Source: JAUYMM01 sp049301455 (lineage in GTDB: Bacteria > Patescibacteriota > Microgenomatia > UBA8517). Taken from it: a stretch of 64,000 bases of DNA. The notes under the pieces are model-generated. The model did no database searches, had not been told where the DNA came from, and saw nothing but the letters and a program-made list of their open reading frames with translations. A program made the position numbers and the translations under genes. Position 1 is the first letter of the stretch; each line of letters opens with the position of its first letter. Shown here piece by piece: positions 31,483-39,656 of this stretch. Location: positions 1 to 64,000 of the forward strand of contig JBAQKY010000029.1 of assembly GCA_049301455.1 (NCBI GenBank), in the 5' to 3' direction.

Positions 31483-32286
31483 ATGATTGCGTGGATGAAA
31501 TATAAAATAATTTACTTTGCAATATCTCTAGTTTTGTTGTCTGTTGGTACTTTTAGTTTGTTTAAATGGGGTTTAAATCTGGGAATTGATTTTACAGGAG
31601 GTGTAATTGCAGAGTACAGATTGCCAAATGGAGAAACAAAAGTTGAGAAGTACGGCACAAAGTCAGAAGAAGAAATTAGTAAAATAAGACAAAGCATAAA
31701 GGATCAAGAAGGAACAGAACTTCGATTTGAAGTTGTTGGTCCAACTATTGGACCAGAACTTATTAAAAAGACTTTCTATGCTTTAGGAATATCTGCCACC
31801 TTAATTCTCTTTTGGGTTGCGATTCAGTTTAAAAATATTAAATTTGGAGTATCAGCAATTCTGGCTATGATTCATGATTCGCTAATTTTACTAGGAAGTT
31901 TTTCATTGCTTGGTCATTTTATGAATGTTGAAATTGATTTCTTGTTTGTTACTGCAGTTTTAACAATACTTTCATTTTCAGTCCATGACACTATTGTTGT
32001 ATATGACAGGATTCGTGAGAAACAGAGAAAGTACGATCCAGAACTAGGCACTGATATTAAAAAGATTGCAAATAGTGCATTAACAGAAACAATGGTTAGA
32101 AGTTTAAACAATTCTTTTACAATTATCTTTATGTTGCTGGCTCTTGTCTTAATGGGCGGTGAATCAGTTCGTTGGTTTGCAGTTGCACTTCTGATTGGAA
32201 CAATTTCAGGAACATACTCCTCTCCATTTGTAGCAGTTCCAATACTTGTTACCTGGGAGGAATTACAGAAGAAGTTTAAAAAATAG
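31483..32286 (+). CDS. secF: protein translocase subunit SecF
   Basis: 267 residues, six membrane segments. Partner of SecD. Motifs: GLNLGIDFTGGVIAEYRL near the N-terminus, VVGPTIGPELIKKTFYALGIS, and TILSFSVHDTIVVYDRIREK, with the conserved Asp in the fourth segment. The C-terminus has SGTYSSPFVAVPILVTWEE. Directly follows secD. Confidence 0.96.
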   Translation: MIAWMKYKIIYFAISLVLLSVGTFSLFKWGLNLGIDFTGGVIAEYRLPNGETKVEKYGTKSEEEISKIRQSIKDQEGTELRFEVVGPTIGPELIKKTFYALGISATLILFWVAIQFKNIKFGVSAILAMIHDSLILLGSFSLLGHFMNVEIDFLFVTAVLTILSFSVHDTIVVYDRIREKQRKYDPELGTDIKKIANSALTETMVRSLNNSFTIIFMLLALVLMGGESVRWFAVALLIGTISGTYSSPFVAVPILVTWEELQKKFKK

Positions 32287-32305
32287 AGGTGTGTCTTCAA
32301 AAAAC

Positions 32306-32334
32306 TTGCATTTCGCGGAGAGTGAGGGTAATAT
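32306..32334 (+). promoter_or_regulatory. promoter of the 94-residue gene
   Basis: TTGCAT at 32306-32311, 17-nt spacer, TAATAT at 32329-32334. The predicted start near 32341 is only about 4 nt before the ATG at 32345, so the RNA would be almost leaderless. Confidence 0.5.
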
Positions 32335-32344
32335 ATGACCTATA

Positions 32345-32629
32345 ATGAGAGAATTTACATCAGAAGAACGTAGCGGCAATGGACAGGCGGGTACATTTGT
32401 TAAAAAAATAGAGTCCAATACAAACTTAAGGGTTGTTGGTTTTGCTGAAGAGAGCTCTGTAATTGAGATTTGTAACGAATTAGGATTCAATCTCGCCGAG
32501 ATGACAGCTGGCGGTATTAAGGGTTTTTCGACATCGCTTGTTATAGGAAGAAACGAGAGTGGTGAAGAGTTAATTAAAATTTACGAAAGTGCTGGTATAT
32601 TGGTTATTAGAACCCCTATCGAGCAATAA
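32345..32629 (+). CDS. uncharacterised 94-residue protein
   Basis: No family recognised. The protein is acidic, without membrane segments, and predicted alpha/beta: TNLRVVGFAEESSVIEICNELGFNLAEM, then GGIKGFSTSLVIGRNESGEELIKIYESAGILVI. The alternation of short strands and helices could be a small Rossmann-like or CBS-like domain, but that is only an impression. It ends 5 nt before the tail of the CCA-adding enzyme gene on the other strand. A good promoter supports that it is real. Confidence 0.6.
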   Translation: MREFTSEERSGNGQAGTFVKKIESNTNLRVVGFAEESSVIEICNELGFNLAEMTAGGIKGFSTSLVIGRNESGEELIKIYESAGILVIRTPIEQ

Positions 32630-32633
32630 TCAC

Positions 32634-33962
32634 TTATTCTCTAATTTTCGATAGTAAAGTCTCTCTTTCATTTGGAACATTGTTCTCAACAACTTCATTA
32701 AATATCTTTTCTAATATTTCACCAACTTTAGGTCCTGCAGGAATATCTAGTTTTTCCATTACATCTTTACCATTTATTTTTAAATCTTTAATTGCAAATG
32801 GTTGTTTTTGTACTTCAATTAATCTTTTCTTGAATTCCTCCAATCTCCATGATGTTTCAGATGCTCCACCACCAAGCCTATCTGCTACACGAAGCTCAAG
32901 CATATCTTCCACATATTCCAAACCGACATTTGTTATGAATCTTCTAATGGCAGAGTCTGTTTGGTGTTCATCAACTGTAAATTGGTGGAATCTAACAAGT
33001 TTTACAAGTTTATCTTTTTCTTTAGAAGAAAATTTAAGTCTATCTGCAATATTTTCTGCAATTCTGGTTGAAACCATTTCATGATTGTAGAAAGTAATTA
33101 CTCCTGTCGGTAACTTTCTTACTGTTTGGGGTTTACCAATATCATGAATTAAAGTTGCAAATCTTGTAACAGAATCTGTCGATTTACACTCTTTTAATGA
33201 CATTAAAAGATGAGTACCAACATCATAGATGTGGTGTCTGTTTGGAGACTTTTGCTCAATTCCAAAACATTTTATAAGTTCGGGAAGTATCTCCTGCATT
33301 AATCCAGATTCTTTAAGATGAAATATTCCAGAATATGGATTATTACCACTTAATATTTTAAATAGTTCATCTTTAATTCTTTCCTTGGCAATTTTATTTA
33401 TAAGTGTTGCGTTTGTTTGAATTGCTTCGAATGTTGTTTTTTCAATTTGGAATTTTAATTCTCCTGCAATTCTAACAGCGCGCATCATTCTAAGTGCATC
33501 TTCATTAAAGCGCTCATTTGGATCTCCAACTGCTCGGAGAATTTTATTTTTTAAGTCTTTTTGTCCTTCATATAAATCAATTAGTTTTTCTCCATCGTAT
33601 GCGAAGGCGTTTATTGTAAAGTCACGTCTTTTTAAATCTTCTTCAAGCGATTTACCCCACGATACAGAGTCAGGTCTTCTGTTGTCAGAATAACCATGTT
33701 CAGTTCTGTATGTTGTAATTTCGAAGGGTTCTTCAAATCCTTCGACTGATAATCCAACGGTTCCGAATTTATTATCACAAAAACCATCAGGATAAATTTC
33801 TAAAATTTGCTCAGGAGTTGCATTAGTTGTGAAGTCCCAGTCGTATACAATTTTACCCATTAATAAATCACGAACAGCACCACCAACAACATATATTTCA
33901 TATTTATTTTTTTTGAAGTCAGAAAGTATCTTTTTTACTTCGTCTGGAAGATTAAAAATCAT
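32634..33962 (-). CDS. cca: CCA-adding tRNA nucleotidyltransferase with HD domain
   Basis: 442 residues from the ATG at 33962; eight more in-frame codons exist upstream but the -10 sits there. Catalytic VGGAVRDLLMG, YDWDFTTNATPEQ with the DxD metal site, and KRRDFTINAFAYDG. The following helical domain has GDPNERFNEDALRMMRAVRIA. An HD phosphohydrolase domain follows (FATLIHDIGKPQT, H and D). It repairs or adds the tRNA 3' CCA; both tRNA genes in this window lack an encoded CCA, so the enzyme is needed. Minus-strand TATAAT (33974-33969) is 6 nt before the start. Confidence 0.92.
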   Translation of the reverse strand: MIFNLPDEVKKILSDFKKNKYEIYVVGGAVRDLLMGKIVYDWDFTTNATPEQILEIYPDGFCDNKFGTVGLSVEGFEEPFEITTYRTEHGYSDNRRPDSVSWGKSLEEDLKRRDFTINAFAYDGEKLIDLYEGQKDLKNKILRAVGDPNERFNEDALRMMRAVRIAGELKFQIEKTTFEAIQTNATLINKIAKERIKDELFKILSGNNPYSGIFHLKESGLMQEILPELIKCFGIEQKSPNRHHIYDVGTHLLMSLKECKSTDSVTRFATLIHDIGKPQTVRKLPTGVITFYNHEMVSTRIAENIADRLKFSSKEKDKLVKLVRFHQFTVDEHQTDSAIRRFITNVGLEYVEDMLELRVADRLGGGASETSWRLEEFKKRLIEVQKQPFAIKDLKINGKDVMEKLDIPAGPKVGEILEKIFNEVVENNVPNERETLLSKIRE

Positions 33963-33968
33963 AAGTTT

Positions 33969-34020
33969 ATTATAACAGGAGACCACTCTTTTTGACCAGC
34001 TATATGTTATAGGGTATAAT
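33969..34020. promoter_or_regulatory. overlapping divergent promoters of cca and the 330-residue gene
   Basis: Plus strand: TTGACC (33992-33997), 17-nt spacer, TATAAT (34015-34020), 7 nt before the ATG at 34028. Minus strand: TATAAT (33974-33969), 6 nt before the cca ATG, with a weak -35 (TGGTCA at 33998-33993, spacer 18) overlapping the plus-strand -35. Both RNAs are predicted to be leaderless, and the two start sites are only about 65 nt apart. Confidence 0.65.
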
Positions 34021-34027
34021 TGGTCTC

Positions 34028-35020
34028 ATGACTGAGAGAACTTGTGAGCAATTAAAAATTAATGACATCACTTGTTTAAGATGGAGACACAAATTGGCGT
34101 TTCCTTCTAATGGACCGACGAATACTAGACAAGTTGCTGAAGTTGTTTCATCTTTAGATCCGCAATGTGTATCGTGGGACCATCTCAATTTTTATGCAGG
34201 AGGAGATGCTGTTTGGGAAAAAAAGAAATCAAGTGCAGATGAAATAAATTTTGTACAAGAAACATTTGTTAAAAAAAAGACGATATTATTATTCAGTGAT
34301 TTTAAATCCGAAGCTGGATCAAATAAGTATCAATCCTATTTAAAAAAAGAGGCAGAAAAAATAGGAATTAGTGTCGGGACTGTTTCTGCATTTACAACAT
34401 TAGCGTTAATGGCAGGTAGGGACAGAAGAAGTTTCCTAAAAGGAATTGGTATTTTTTCAGTCGCTTCATTATTGTCTCTAACCAGCATTAAGATAGTAGA
34501 TTTATTTAGGGCGTTTGAGGAGATAGAAAGTATAGAAAGTTGTGAATATAAACCAAGTGAGCCCTATGAGCCAATGATAGCAGATTCATCTTGGAGAACA
34601 GGGATGGTAATTGCGAAGCAGTCCTGGATTAGTGAATTGGGATATTTGAAAGATTATCAACATGAAGGTGGAGAAAATATCTCGATTTGGGGGTCTGGGC
34701 ATTTGGATAATGCTGAAGAGTTAAAGTTGATAAATAAAATTGCTAACGACCCCGGACCGCACGCTGAGGAACTTATAGAAGAAGAAATTACCTTTTTGAG
34801 TCGAAATGGAGTAGAAGAAAAAGAATTGAGAAAAAAGATAATAAATCTAAGGATGGCAATGGCTGGAATTATGCCAGTTAAAACTGAAGATCGAGGTGAC
34901 CTGTTTTATATTAGCCCAATTAAGCCTGCGTATTATGACCCGAGAATACTTGGCTTTGATGCTGGAGGAATGACTGCTGATCGAGTATCTGCTGAAGTAA
35001 ATTTAAGGATTAAACTTTAA
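34028..35020 (+). CDS. uncharacterised protein with an internal twin-arginine-like segment
   Basis: 330 residues, family not recognised. A soluble N-terminal part of 135 residues (YAGGDAVWEKKKSSADEINF) is followed by RDRRSFLKGIGIFSVASLL, which has the RRxFLK pattern of a Tat signal plus a hydrophobic helix (about 137-160). The C-terminal part contains DSSWRTGMVIAKQSW and SIWGSGHLDNAEEL; the arginine and GxxH pattern faintly recalls TraB/Tiki-type proteins. Because the twin arginine is internal, it may be an anchor rather than a cleaved signal. Strong leaderless promoter. Confidence 0.6.
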   Translation: MTERTCEQLKINDITCLRWRHKLAFPSNGPTNTRQVAEVVSSLDPQCVSWDHLNFYAGGDAVWEKKKSSADEINFVQETFVKKKTILLFSDFKSEAGSNKYQSYLKKEAEKIGISVGTVSAFTTLALMAGRDRRSFLKGIGIFSVASLLSLTSIKIVDLFRAFEEIESIESCEYKPSEPYEPMIADSSWRTGMVIAKQSWISELGYLKDYQHEGGENISIWGSGHLDNAEELKLINKIANDPGPHAEELIEEEITFLSRNGVEEKELRKKIINLRMAMAGIMPVKTEDRGDLFYISPIKPAYYDPRILGFDAGGMTADRVSAEVNLRIKL

Positions 35021-35043
35021 CTAGATGTCTTTACTATTGATAT

Positions 35044-35062
35044 ATCTTACAATTTGTAAGAT
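35044..35062. promoter_or_regulatory. 19-bp palindrome upstream of recJ
   Basis: ATCTTACAA-T-TTGTAAGAT is a perfect 9-bp inverted repeat with a single central base, 12 nt before the recJ ATG at 35075. A -10-like TACAAT (35048-35053) lies inside it. This is the form of a dimeric repressor operator over a promoter, but the protein is unknown. Confidence 0.6.
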
Positions 35063-35074
35063 CATGTAGTGACG

Positions 35075-36679
35075 ATGAAATGGGAAATATTAGATAAGTC
35101 ACCAGTCGCTACTCACAAATTACTAATTACTGTACTGTTAAAAAATATAGGTTTAAAAACTAAAAAAGAGATTGATGATTTTATTAATCCTAAAGATCCA
35201 AGTGAAATCAAGTTTAAAGACTTGGGAATAAACGATAAATCATTAAAACAAGTTGTTAAAAGGTTAGAAACTGCAAAAAAGAAAAAAGAAAAAATTGTTA
35301 TTTTCGGAGATTATGATGCTGATGGTGTGTGTGCTACAGCAGTACTTTGGGAGGCAATGTATAAATTGGGTTATGATGTTATGCCTTTTATTCCAGATAG
35401 ATTTGAAGATGGTTATGGAATCAAATCTGCAAGTTTTGAAAACCCAAAATTAATAGATTTAAAAGCTGAATTAATTATCACTGTCGATAATGGAATCGTC
35501 GCCTACAACGCCGTAAAAGAAGCAAAGAAATTAGGAATAGATGTAATAGTTGTAGATCATCATCAAAAAGGTGAAAAAGTGATTGGCACACCATATGTTT
35601 TACACTCAACACTTGTTTGTGGCACTGCATTATCATGGTTTTTAGCGAGAGAACTAGGTAGTAAAGATGGGTTAGATCTTGTAGCACTTGGAACAATTGC
35701 AGACCAAATGCCTTTACTTGGTATTAATAGATCACTGGTTAAATTTGGACTTCCAGAACTTACAAAAACTAAAAGAGTTGGACTTCAAAAATTATTGAAG
35801 GATTCGAAAATAGACAAAGTTGGAGTGTATGAAGTTGGCTACATCATAGCTCCAAGAATTAATGCTATGGGTAGATTAGCTCAAGCAACTGATTCATTAA
35901 GGTTTTTGTGTACTAGAGACCCAAAGAAAGCAGAAGATTTAAATAATTTATTAAATGATACAAACATTCAAAGGCAAAAAGTTGTAGATGATGTATTAAC
36001 TAGGGTTTTAAAGGAGATGAACACAACAGACAATATTGTTGTTATTGAAGGTGAATACCACGAAGGCGTAATAGGACTAGCATCAGGTAAGGTAACAGAA
36101 AAATATTACAAACCATCAATTGTTTTTTCAAGAAGCGAAAAAATATCAAAAGCCTCAGCAAGGTCAATTGCAGGATTTAACATTATTGAAGCTATCAAAG
36201 AAACAGGACTTATCTTGGAAGGTGGTGGACATCCAATGGCTGCAGGATTTTCAATTTATACAGAAAAAATTAGTGAATTTAGACAAAAGATAAATGAAAT
36301 ATCACAATCAAAACTGACAGATGAAATATTGGAAAGAAAATTAAAAATCGATTTAGAATTAAGTTTTGATTTGATAGATAAAAATTTGGTTGATGAATTG
36401 AAACAGTTTGAGCCAACAGGGCAGGGTAATTATTCTCCAGTTTTTTCAAGCAAAAATGTAAAAATAATTGATAATAAAACAGTAGGCAGTGATGGAAAAC
36501 ATTTAAAATTAAAACTTGAACAAAATGGAATTAAATTTGATGCTATCTGGTTTAATGCAAAATCAGATTTTATTTCTTCAAATCCTGTGAAGGCTGATGT
36601 CGCCTTCACAGTTGAGGAAAATATATGGAACAATAAAACATCAATACAGTTGAAAATTAAAGATATTAAGACTATGTAA
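35075..36679 (+). CDS. recJ: single-stranded-DNA exonuclease RecJ
   Basis: 534 residues from the ATG at 35075 (a GTG two codons earlier is possible), a little shorter than E. coli (577). DHH motifs: VIFGDYDADGVCATAVLW, ITVDNGI and VVDHHQ, with GTIADQMPLLG, then DHHA1 with YHEGVIGLASGKVTEKYYKPSIVFS, ASARSI and GGHPMAAGFS. An OB-like C-terminal part completes it. Works in recombination and mismatch repair with RecA. Its end overlaps the small minus-strand gene by 8 nt. The palindrome upstream suggests regulation. Confidence 0.94.
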   Translation: MKWEILDKSPVATHKLLITVLLKNIGLKTKKEIDDFINPKDPSEIKFKDLGINDKSLKQVVKRLETAKKKKEKIVIFGDYDADGVCATAVLWEAMYKLGYDVMPFIPDRFEDGYGIKSASFENPKLIDLKAELIITVDNGIVAYNAVKEAKKLGIDVIVVDHHQKGEKVIGTPYVLHSTLVCGTALSWFLARELGSKDGLDLVALGTIADQMPLLGINRSLVKFGLPELTKTKRVGLQKLLKDSKIDKVGVYEVGYIIAPRINAMGRLAQATDSLRFLCTRDPKKAEDLNNLLNDTNIQRQKVVDDVLTRVLKEMNTTDNIVVIEGEYHEGVIGLASGKVTEKYYKPSIVFSRSEKISKASARSIAGFNIIEAIKETGLILEGGGHPMAAGFSIYTEKISEFRQKINEISQSKLTDEILERKLKIDLELSFDLIDKNLVDELKQFEPTGQGNYSPVFSSKNVKIIDNKTVGSDGKHLKLKLEQNGIKFDAIWFNAKSDFISSNPVKADVAFTVEENIWNNKTSIQLKIKDIKTM

Positions 36680-36851
36680 CCGGATTATAACCATTAGGTT
36701 TGTCTTCTTCGGCACGCTCACTATGTAGTACCCCTTTTTCTAAAGCGGTTCCATTTTTTTCTACATACTCCCTTGCTTTTTGTACCAATTCACTTGTTGT
36801 CATTTGTGAACCATCATTGTTGCCTTGATTGACAGTTGTTCTTTCACACAT
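36672..36851 (-). CDS. 59-residue uncharacterised soluble protein
   Basis: Begins MCERTTVNQGNNDGSQ and ends GYNPVT; the middle is QKAREYVEKNGTALEKGVLHSERAEE. No family recognised. It is charged, with no membrane helix. The start is firm: an AAGGAGGTGAT Shine-Dalgarno lies at 36867-36857 on the minus strand, one of the strongest in the window. The 3' end overlaps recJ. Such a strong ribosome site on a small protein suggests high expression. Confidence 0.72.
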   Translation of the reverse strand: MCERTTVNQGNNDGSQMTTSELVQKAREYVEKNGTALEKGVLHSERAEEDKPNGYNPVT

Positions 36852-36901
36852 TACAAATCACCTCCTTTTGTGTCTATGTTGCTTTGTTTATTCATAGTAA
36901 T

Positions 36902-37132
36902 TTAATTTTGTCTACAATTTCCCACAACTGTCTCTACGATTTCATCATCTGGTTTTATTTTTTCAATTACAATTTCACCCTCTCTGGTCCCAGAGTTTGA
37001 ATCGTAGACAATAACTGAGAAACGGCAATCTGGGCTCTTTTGTTTTAAAGCCTCCATTTTTCGATTAGCACTTTGTTCTAATTTTTTTCTCAATTGTTCG
37101 TTTAACATGTTAGGTATTCGTATATAAGACAT
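36902..37132 (-). CDS. 76-residue uncharacterised protein behind an attenuator-like leader
   Basis: No family recognised. An N-terminal helical half rich in K, E and Q (LNEQLRKKLEQSANRKMEALKQ) and a beta-rich half (FSVIVYDSNSGTREGEIVIEKIKPDDEIVETVVG). The ATG at 37132 directly follows a U7 run that closes a terminator-like hairpin, so its expression may depend on antitermination. An in-frame ATG at 37108 is an alternative. It is followed by the 59-residue gene on the same strand. Confidence 0.55.
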   Translation of the reverse strand: MSYIRIPNMLNEQLRKKLEQSANRKMEALKQKSPDCRFSVIVYDSNSGTREGEIVIEKIKPDDEIVETVVGNCRQN

Positions 37133-37161
37133 TAAAAAAACCTCTTTTGTAAAAGAGGTTT
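37131..37161 (-). terminator. terminator-like hairpin with U7 before the 76-residue gene
   Basis: On the minus strand an 11-bp stem (AAACCTCTTTT with AAAAGAGGTTT, 37161-37138) is followed by a run of seven T (37139-37133 region) and then the ATG. No minus-strand gene lies upstream that would need ending here, so a leader RNA must be what it stops. Confidence 0.55.
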
Positions 37162-37188
37162 GTCAAAAAACACAGCCAGACAAACCCC
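37155..37188 (-). promoter_or_regulatory. antiterminator-like hairpin overlapping the terminator stem
   Basis: GGGGTTTGTC (37188-37179) pairs with GACAAACCTC (37164-37155) in 10 bp with one G-U pair around a 14-nt loop. Its 3' arm shares 7 nt with the 5' arm of the next hairpin, so the two cannot form together. This is the layout of a transcription attenuator or riboswitch expression platform. Confidence 0.5.
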
Positions 37189-37247
37189 TTAGGTAAAGAG
37201 ATTAATGATTGCCTTGACTGATCTATATAATTTCATATGTAACTGGT

Positions 37248-37277
37248 AGTTTAGAAAATGTTTGTGCATGTTGTCAA
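37248..37277 (-). promoter_or_regulatory. minus-strand promoter of the leader RNA
   Basis: TTGACA (37277-37272), 18-nt spacer, TAAACT (37253-37248). Transcription would start near 37241, giving a leader of about 105 nt up to the terminator-like hairpin. The -35 overlaps the aspS -35 on the other strand. Confidence 0.45.
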
Positions 37278-37299
37278 GACTTAATATTGAAGTTAGAAT
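37271..37299 (+). promoter_or_regulatory. leaderless-type promoter of aspS
   Basis: TTGTCA at 37271-37276, 17-nt spacer, TAGAAT at 37294-37299, ending 6 nt before the aspS ATG at 37306. The transcript would begin at the start codon. Confidence 0.6.
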
Positions 37300-37305
37300 A
37301 CATAT

Positions 37306-38691
37306 ATGCAAAGAACTTTAGTTTCAGAATCTGTATCAAAGGTTGGTGAGACAGTAAAACTCATGGGCTGGGTACATTCCATTCGTGAACATGGAAAGGT
37401 TGTTTTTATTGATTTAAGAGATAGAACAGGATTGGTTCAAGTTGTTTTTTGGGGAGAGGTTGGAGATGCTGCTAGGAAGCTGGGAACTGAATATGTTGTT
37501 CAAATAGAAGGACTGGTCAAAGAACGATCAGCGGGTACAGTAAACCCAGACATAATAACAGGTAAAATTGAGATAGAGGGTCAAAAATTAGAAGTTTTAA
37601 ATGCCTCCAATACACCACCATTTGAATTGAATAAAGATACTTCAGGTGTTGATGAGGCGCTTAGGTTAAAGTATCGATATCTTGATTTAAGGACAGAACG
37701 TGTAAATAAAAACATAAAACTTAGAAGCGAGTTTGTTAGAAGGTGTCGTGAATTTTTATTTACAAATGATTTTACAGAAATTGAAACACCACTTCTTACT
37801 AAATCAACACCTGAAGGTTCTCGTGACTTTGTTGTCCCATCGAGATTGCAATCAGGAAAGTTTTATGCACTTCCTCAGTCGCCACAACAATATAAACAAT
37901 TATTGATGACAGCAGGATTCGAGCGTTATTTCCAAACAGCAAGAGCAATTCGAGATGAGGATCTAAGAGCCGATAGAGGTTTTGAGCACACTCAAGTTGA
38001 TTTGGAAATGTCGTTTGTTGAAAGAGAGGGTGTAATGAACATGGTTGAAGCGATGATCATTGATGTTGTTGAAGGCATGGGCTTTGTAATAAAGACAAAA
38101 CCATTTCCAAGGATCACCTATAAAGAATCGATGGAAAAATATGGTGCAGATAAATTTGATCTAAGAACTGAGGAAGATAAAAAGAACGGCATTTTAGCTT
38201 ACGCATGGGTAGTTGAATTTCCATTCTTTGAAAAAACTGACGATGGTAAATGGACCTTTAGTCACAATCCGTTTTCTATGCCAGTTGAAGAACATCTTGA
38301 ATGGTTAATGGCTGGTAAAAATATCGATCAAATTATGACAACTCAATATGATTTGATTTGTAATGGTTACGAATCAGGAGGGGGCAGTATTCGGGCTCAT
38401 AAACCAGAAATATTAGAAGCTACATATAAAGTAATGGGTTATACAGCAGAAGAAATCAATAAAAGTGTAGGTCACATGATTGAAGCATTTGGTCTAGGAA
38501 CTCCACCACATGGAGGAATAGCAATTGGTGTTGAGCGAAGCATAATGAATTTAACAAATGAAAAATATCTAAGAGAAGTGCAAGCATTTCCAATGACTGG
38601 TGGTGGTCAGACATCGGTTATGGATGCTCCAAGTAATATAACTGATTCACAGCAAAAAGAATTGGGAATAAAAGTAGATGTCAAAAAGTAA
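37306..38691 (+). CDS. aspS: aspartyl-tRNA synthetase, without GAD insertion
   Basis: 461 residues against about 590 for the usual bacterial enzyme. The anticodon-binding OB domain (1-110) has GWVHSIREHGKVVFIDLRDRTGLVQVV. Class II motif 2 is FQTARAIRDEDLRADRGFEHTQ, with motif 1 in the EIETPLLTKSTPEGSRDF region and motif 3 GGIAIGVERSIM. The bacterial GAD domain between motifs 2 and 3 is missing, and the C-terminus is MTGGGQTSVMDAPS. Whether it discriminates Asp from Asn cannot be told from this; a non-discriminating role with a GatCAB pathway is possible. Confidence 0.93.
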   Translation: MQRTLVSESVSKVGETVKLMGWVHSIREHGKVVFIDLRDRTGLVQVVFWGEVGDAARKLGTEYVVQIEGLVKERSAGTVNPDIITGKIEIEGQKLEVLNASNTPPFELNKDTSGVDEALRLKYRYLDLRTERVNKNIKLRSEFVRRCREFLFTNDFTEIETPLLTKSTPEGSRDFVVPSRLQSGKFYALPQSPQQYKQLLMTAGFERYFQTARAIRDEDLRADRGFEHTQVDLEMSFVEREGVMNMVEAMIIDVVEGMGFVIKTKPFPRITYKESMEKYGADKFDLRTEEDKKNGILAYAWVVEFPFFEKTDDGKWTFSHNPFSMPVEEHLEWLMAGKNIDQIMTTQYDLICNGYESGGGSIRAHKPEILEATYKVMGYTAEEINKSVGHMIEAFGLGTPPHGGIAIGVERSIMNLTNEKYLREVQAFPMTGGGQTSVMDAPSNITDSQQKELGIKVDVKK

Positions 38692-39607
38692 TTACTTCAA
38701 TAAAAATAAATTATTGTATCTATCAATTTTAGCTTTTGTTTTAATTTCTACATCAGCAATATCTTTAGATAATGGTTTTGAAAATGTAATTACATATGTT
38801 TTCCCAGAAAAGAAAGTTAAGGCCTATTCAGATTTGCCAGTATTGAAAGAGGGAACAAGTTATCCAATTCTTTCTGCACAATCAGTGATGGCAGTAGATT
38901 TAACTTCTGGAGTAACACTATATGAAAAGGATCCAAATAAGCCACTTCTCCCAGCCTCAACAACAAAAATTGTTACTGCTTTAGTTGCAATTGATACCTA
39001 TCAACCAGAACAGGTCTTAAAAGTTGGTAGGGTGGTCGTAGAGGGTCAAAAAATGGGGTTAGTCATGGGCGAAGAGATTAAATTCATTGATTTGTTAAAT
39101 GGACTGCTTATCTACTCTGCAAATGATGCTGCAGAAGTATTGGCCCAAAATCATCCCGGAGGTAGAGATTTATTCATAGGATTAATGAATAAAAAAGTTA
39201 AAGACTTAGGACTTACAAACACACATTTTACAAATCCAGTTGGTTTAGATAGTGGAGCTCAATATTCAACAACTAGGGATTTGGTAGTAGTTGCCAAAGA
39301 AGCTATGAAAAATCAAACTTTTGCAGAAATTGTAGGAACAAAGGAAAAAATAGTAAAGAGCGTAGATAATAGATTCACCCACAGACTATACAATATCAAT
39401 AAACTATTAGGTGAAGTTGATGGTGTAAAAGGTGTAAAGACTGGGTGGACTGAGAATGCAAGGGAAAACTTAGTAACTTATGTAGATAAAAATAATAGAA
39501 AAGTAATGGTAGTTGTTCTTGGTTCTTCAGATAGATTTGGTGAAACAAAAGAATTAATTGAGTGGATTTATACTAACTATGCTTGGGAAGAAGTAAAACC
39601 AGAGTAG
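38678..39607 (+). CDS. D-alanyl-D-alanine carboxypeptidase (PBP5/DacF-like)
   Basis: 309 residues. Trims the peptide stems of peptidoglycan outside the membrane. N-terminal hydrophobic segment (KLLYLSILAFVLISTSAISL). Catalytic motifs are all present: PASTTKIVTALVA (SxxK), YSANDAAEVLA (SxN) and GVKGVKTGWTENA (KTG). The C-terminal PBP5 stalk domain is absent, as in short DacF forms. It overlaps aspS by 14 nt. Confidence 0.92.
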   Translation: MSKSNYFNKNKLLYLSILAFVLISTSAISLDNGFENVITYVFPEKKVKAYSDLPVLKEGTSYPILSAQSVMAVDLTSGVTLYEKDPNKPLLPASTTKIVTALVAIDTYQPEQVLKVGRVVVEGQKMGLVMGEEIKFIDLLNGLLIYSANDAAEVLAQNHPGGRDLFIGLMNKKVKDLGLTNTHFTNPVGLDSGAQYSTTRDLVVVAKEAMKNQTFAEIVGTKEKIVKSVDNRFTHRLYNINKLLGEVDGVKGVKTGWTENARENLVTYVDKNNRKVMVVVLGSSDRFGETKELIEWIYTNYAWEEVKPE

Positions 39608-39656
39608 TTTATTCACCGTGAACAAGTTCCGGCTATTTTGTAAAAACAAGCTTTGC

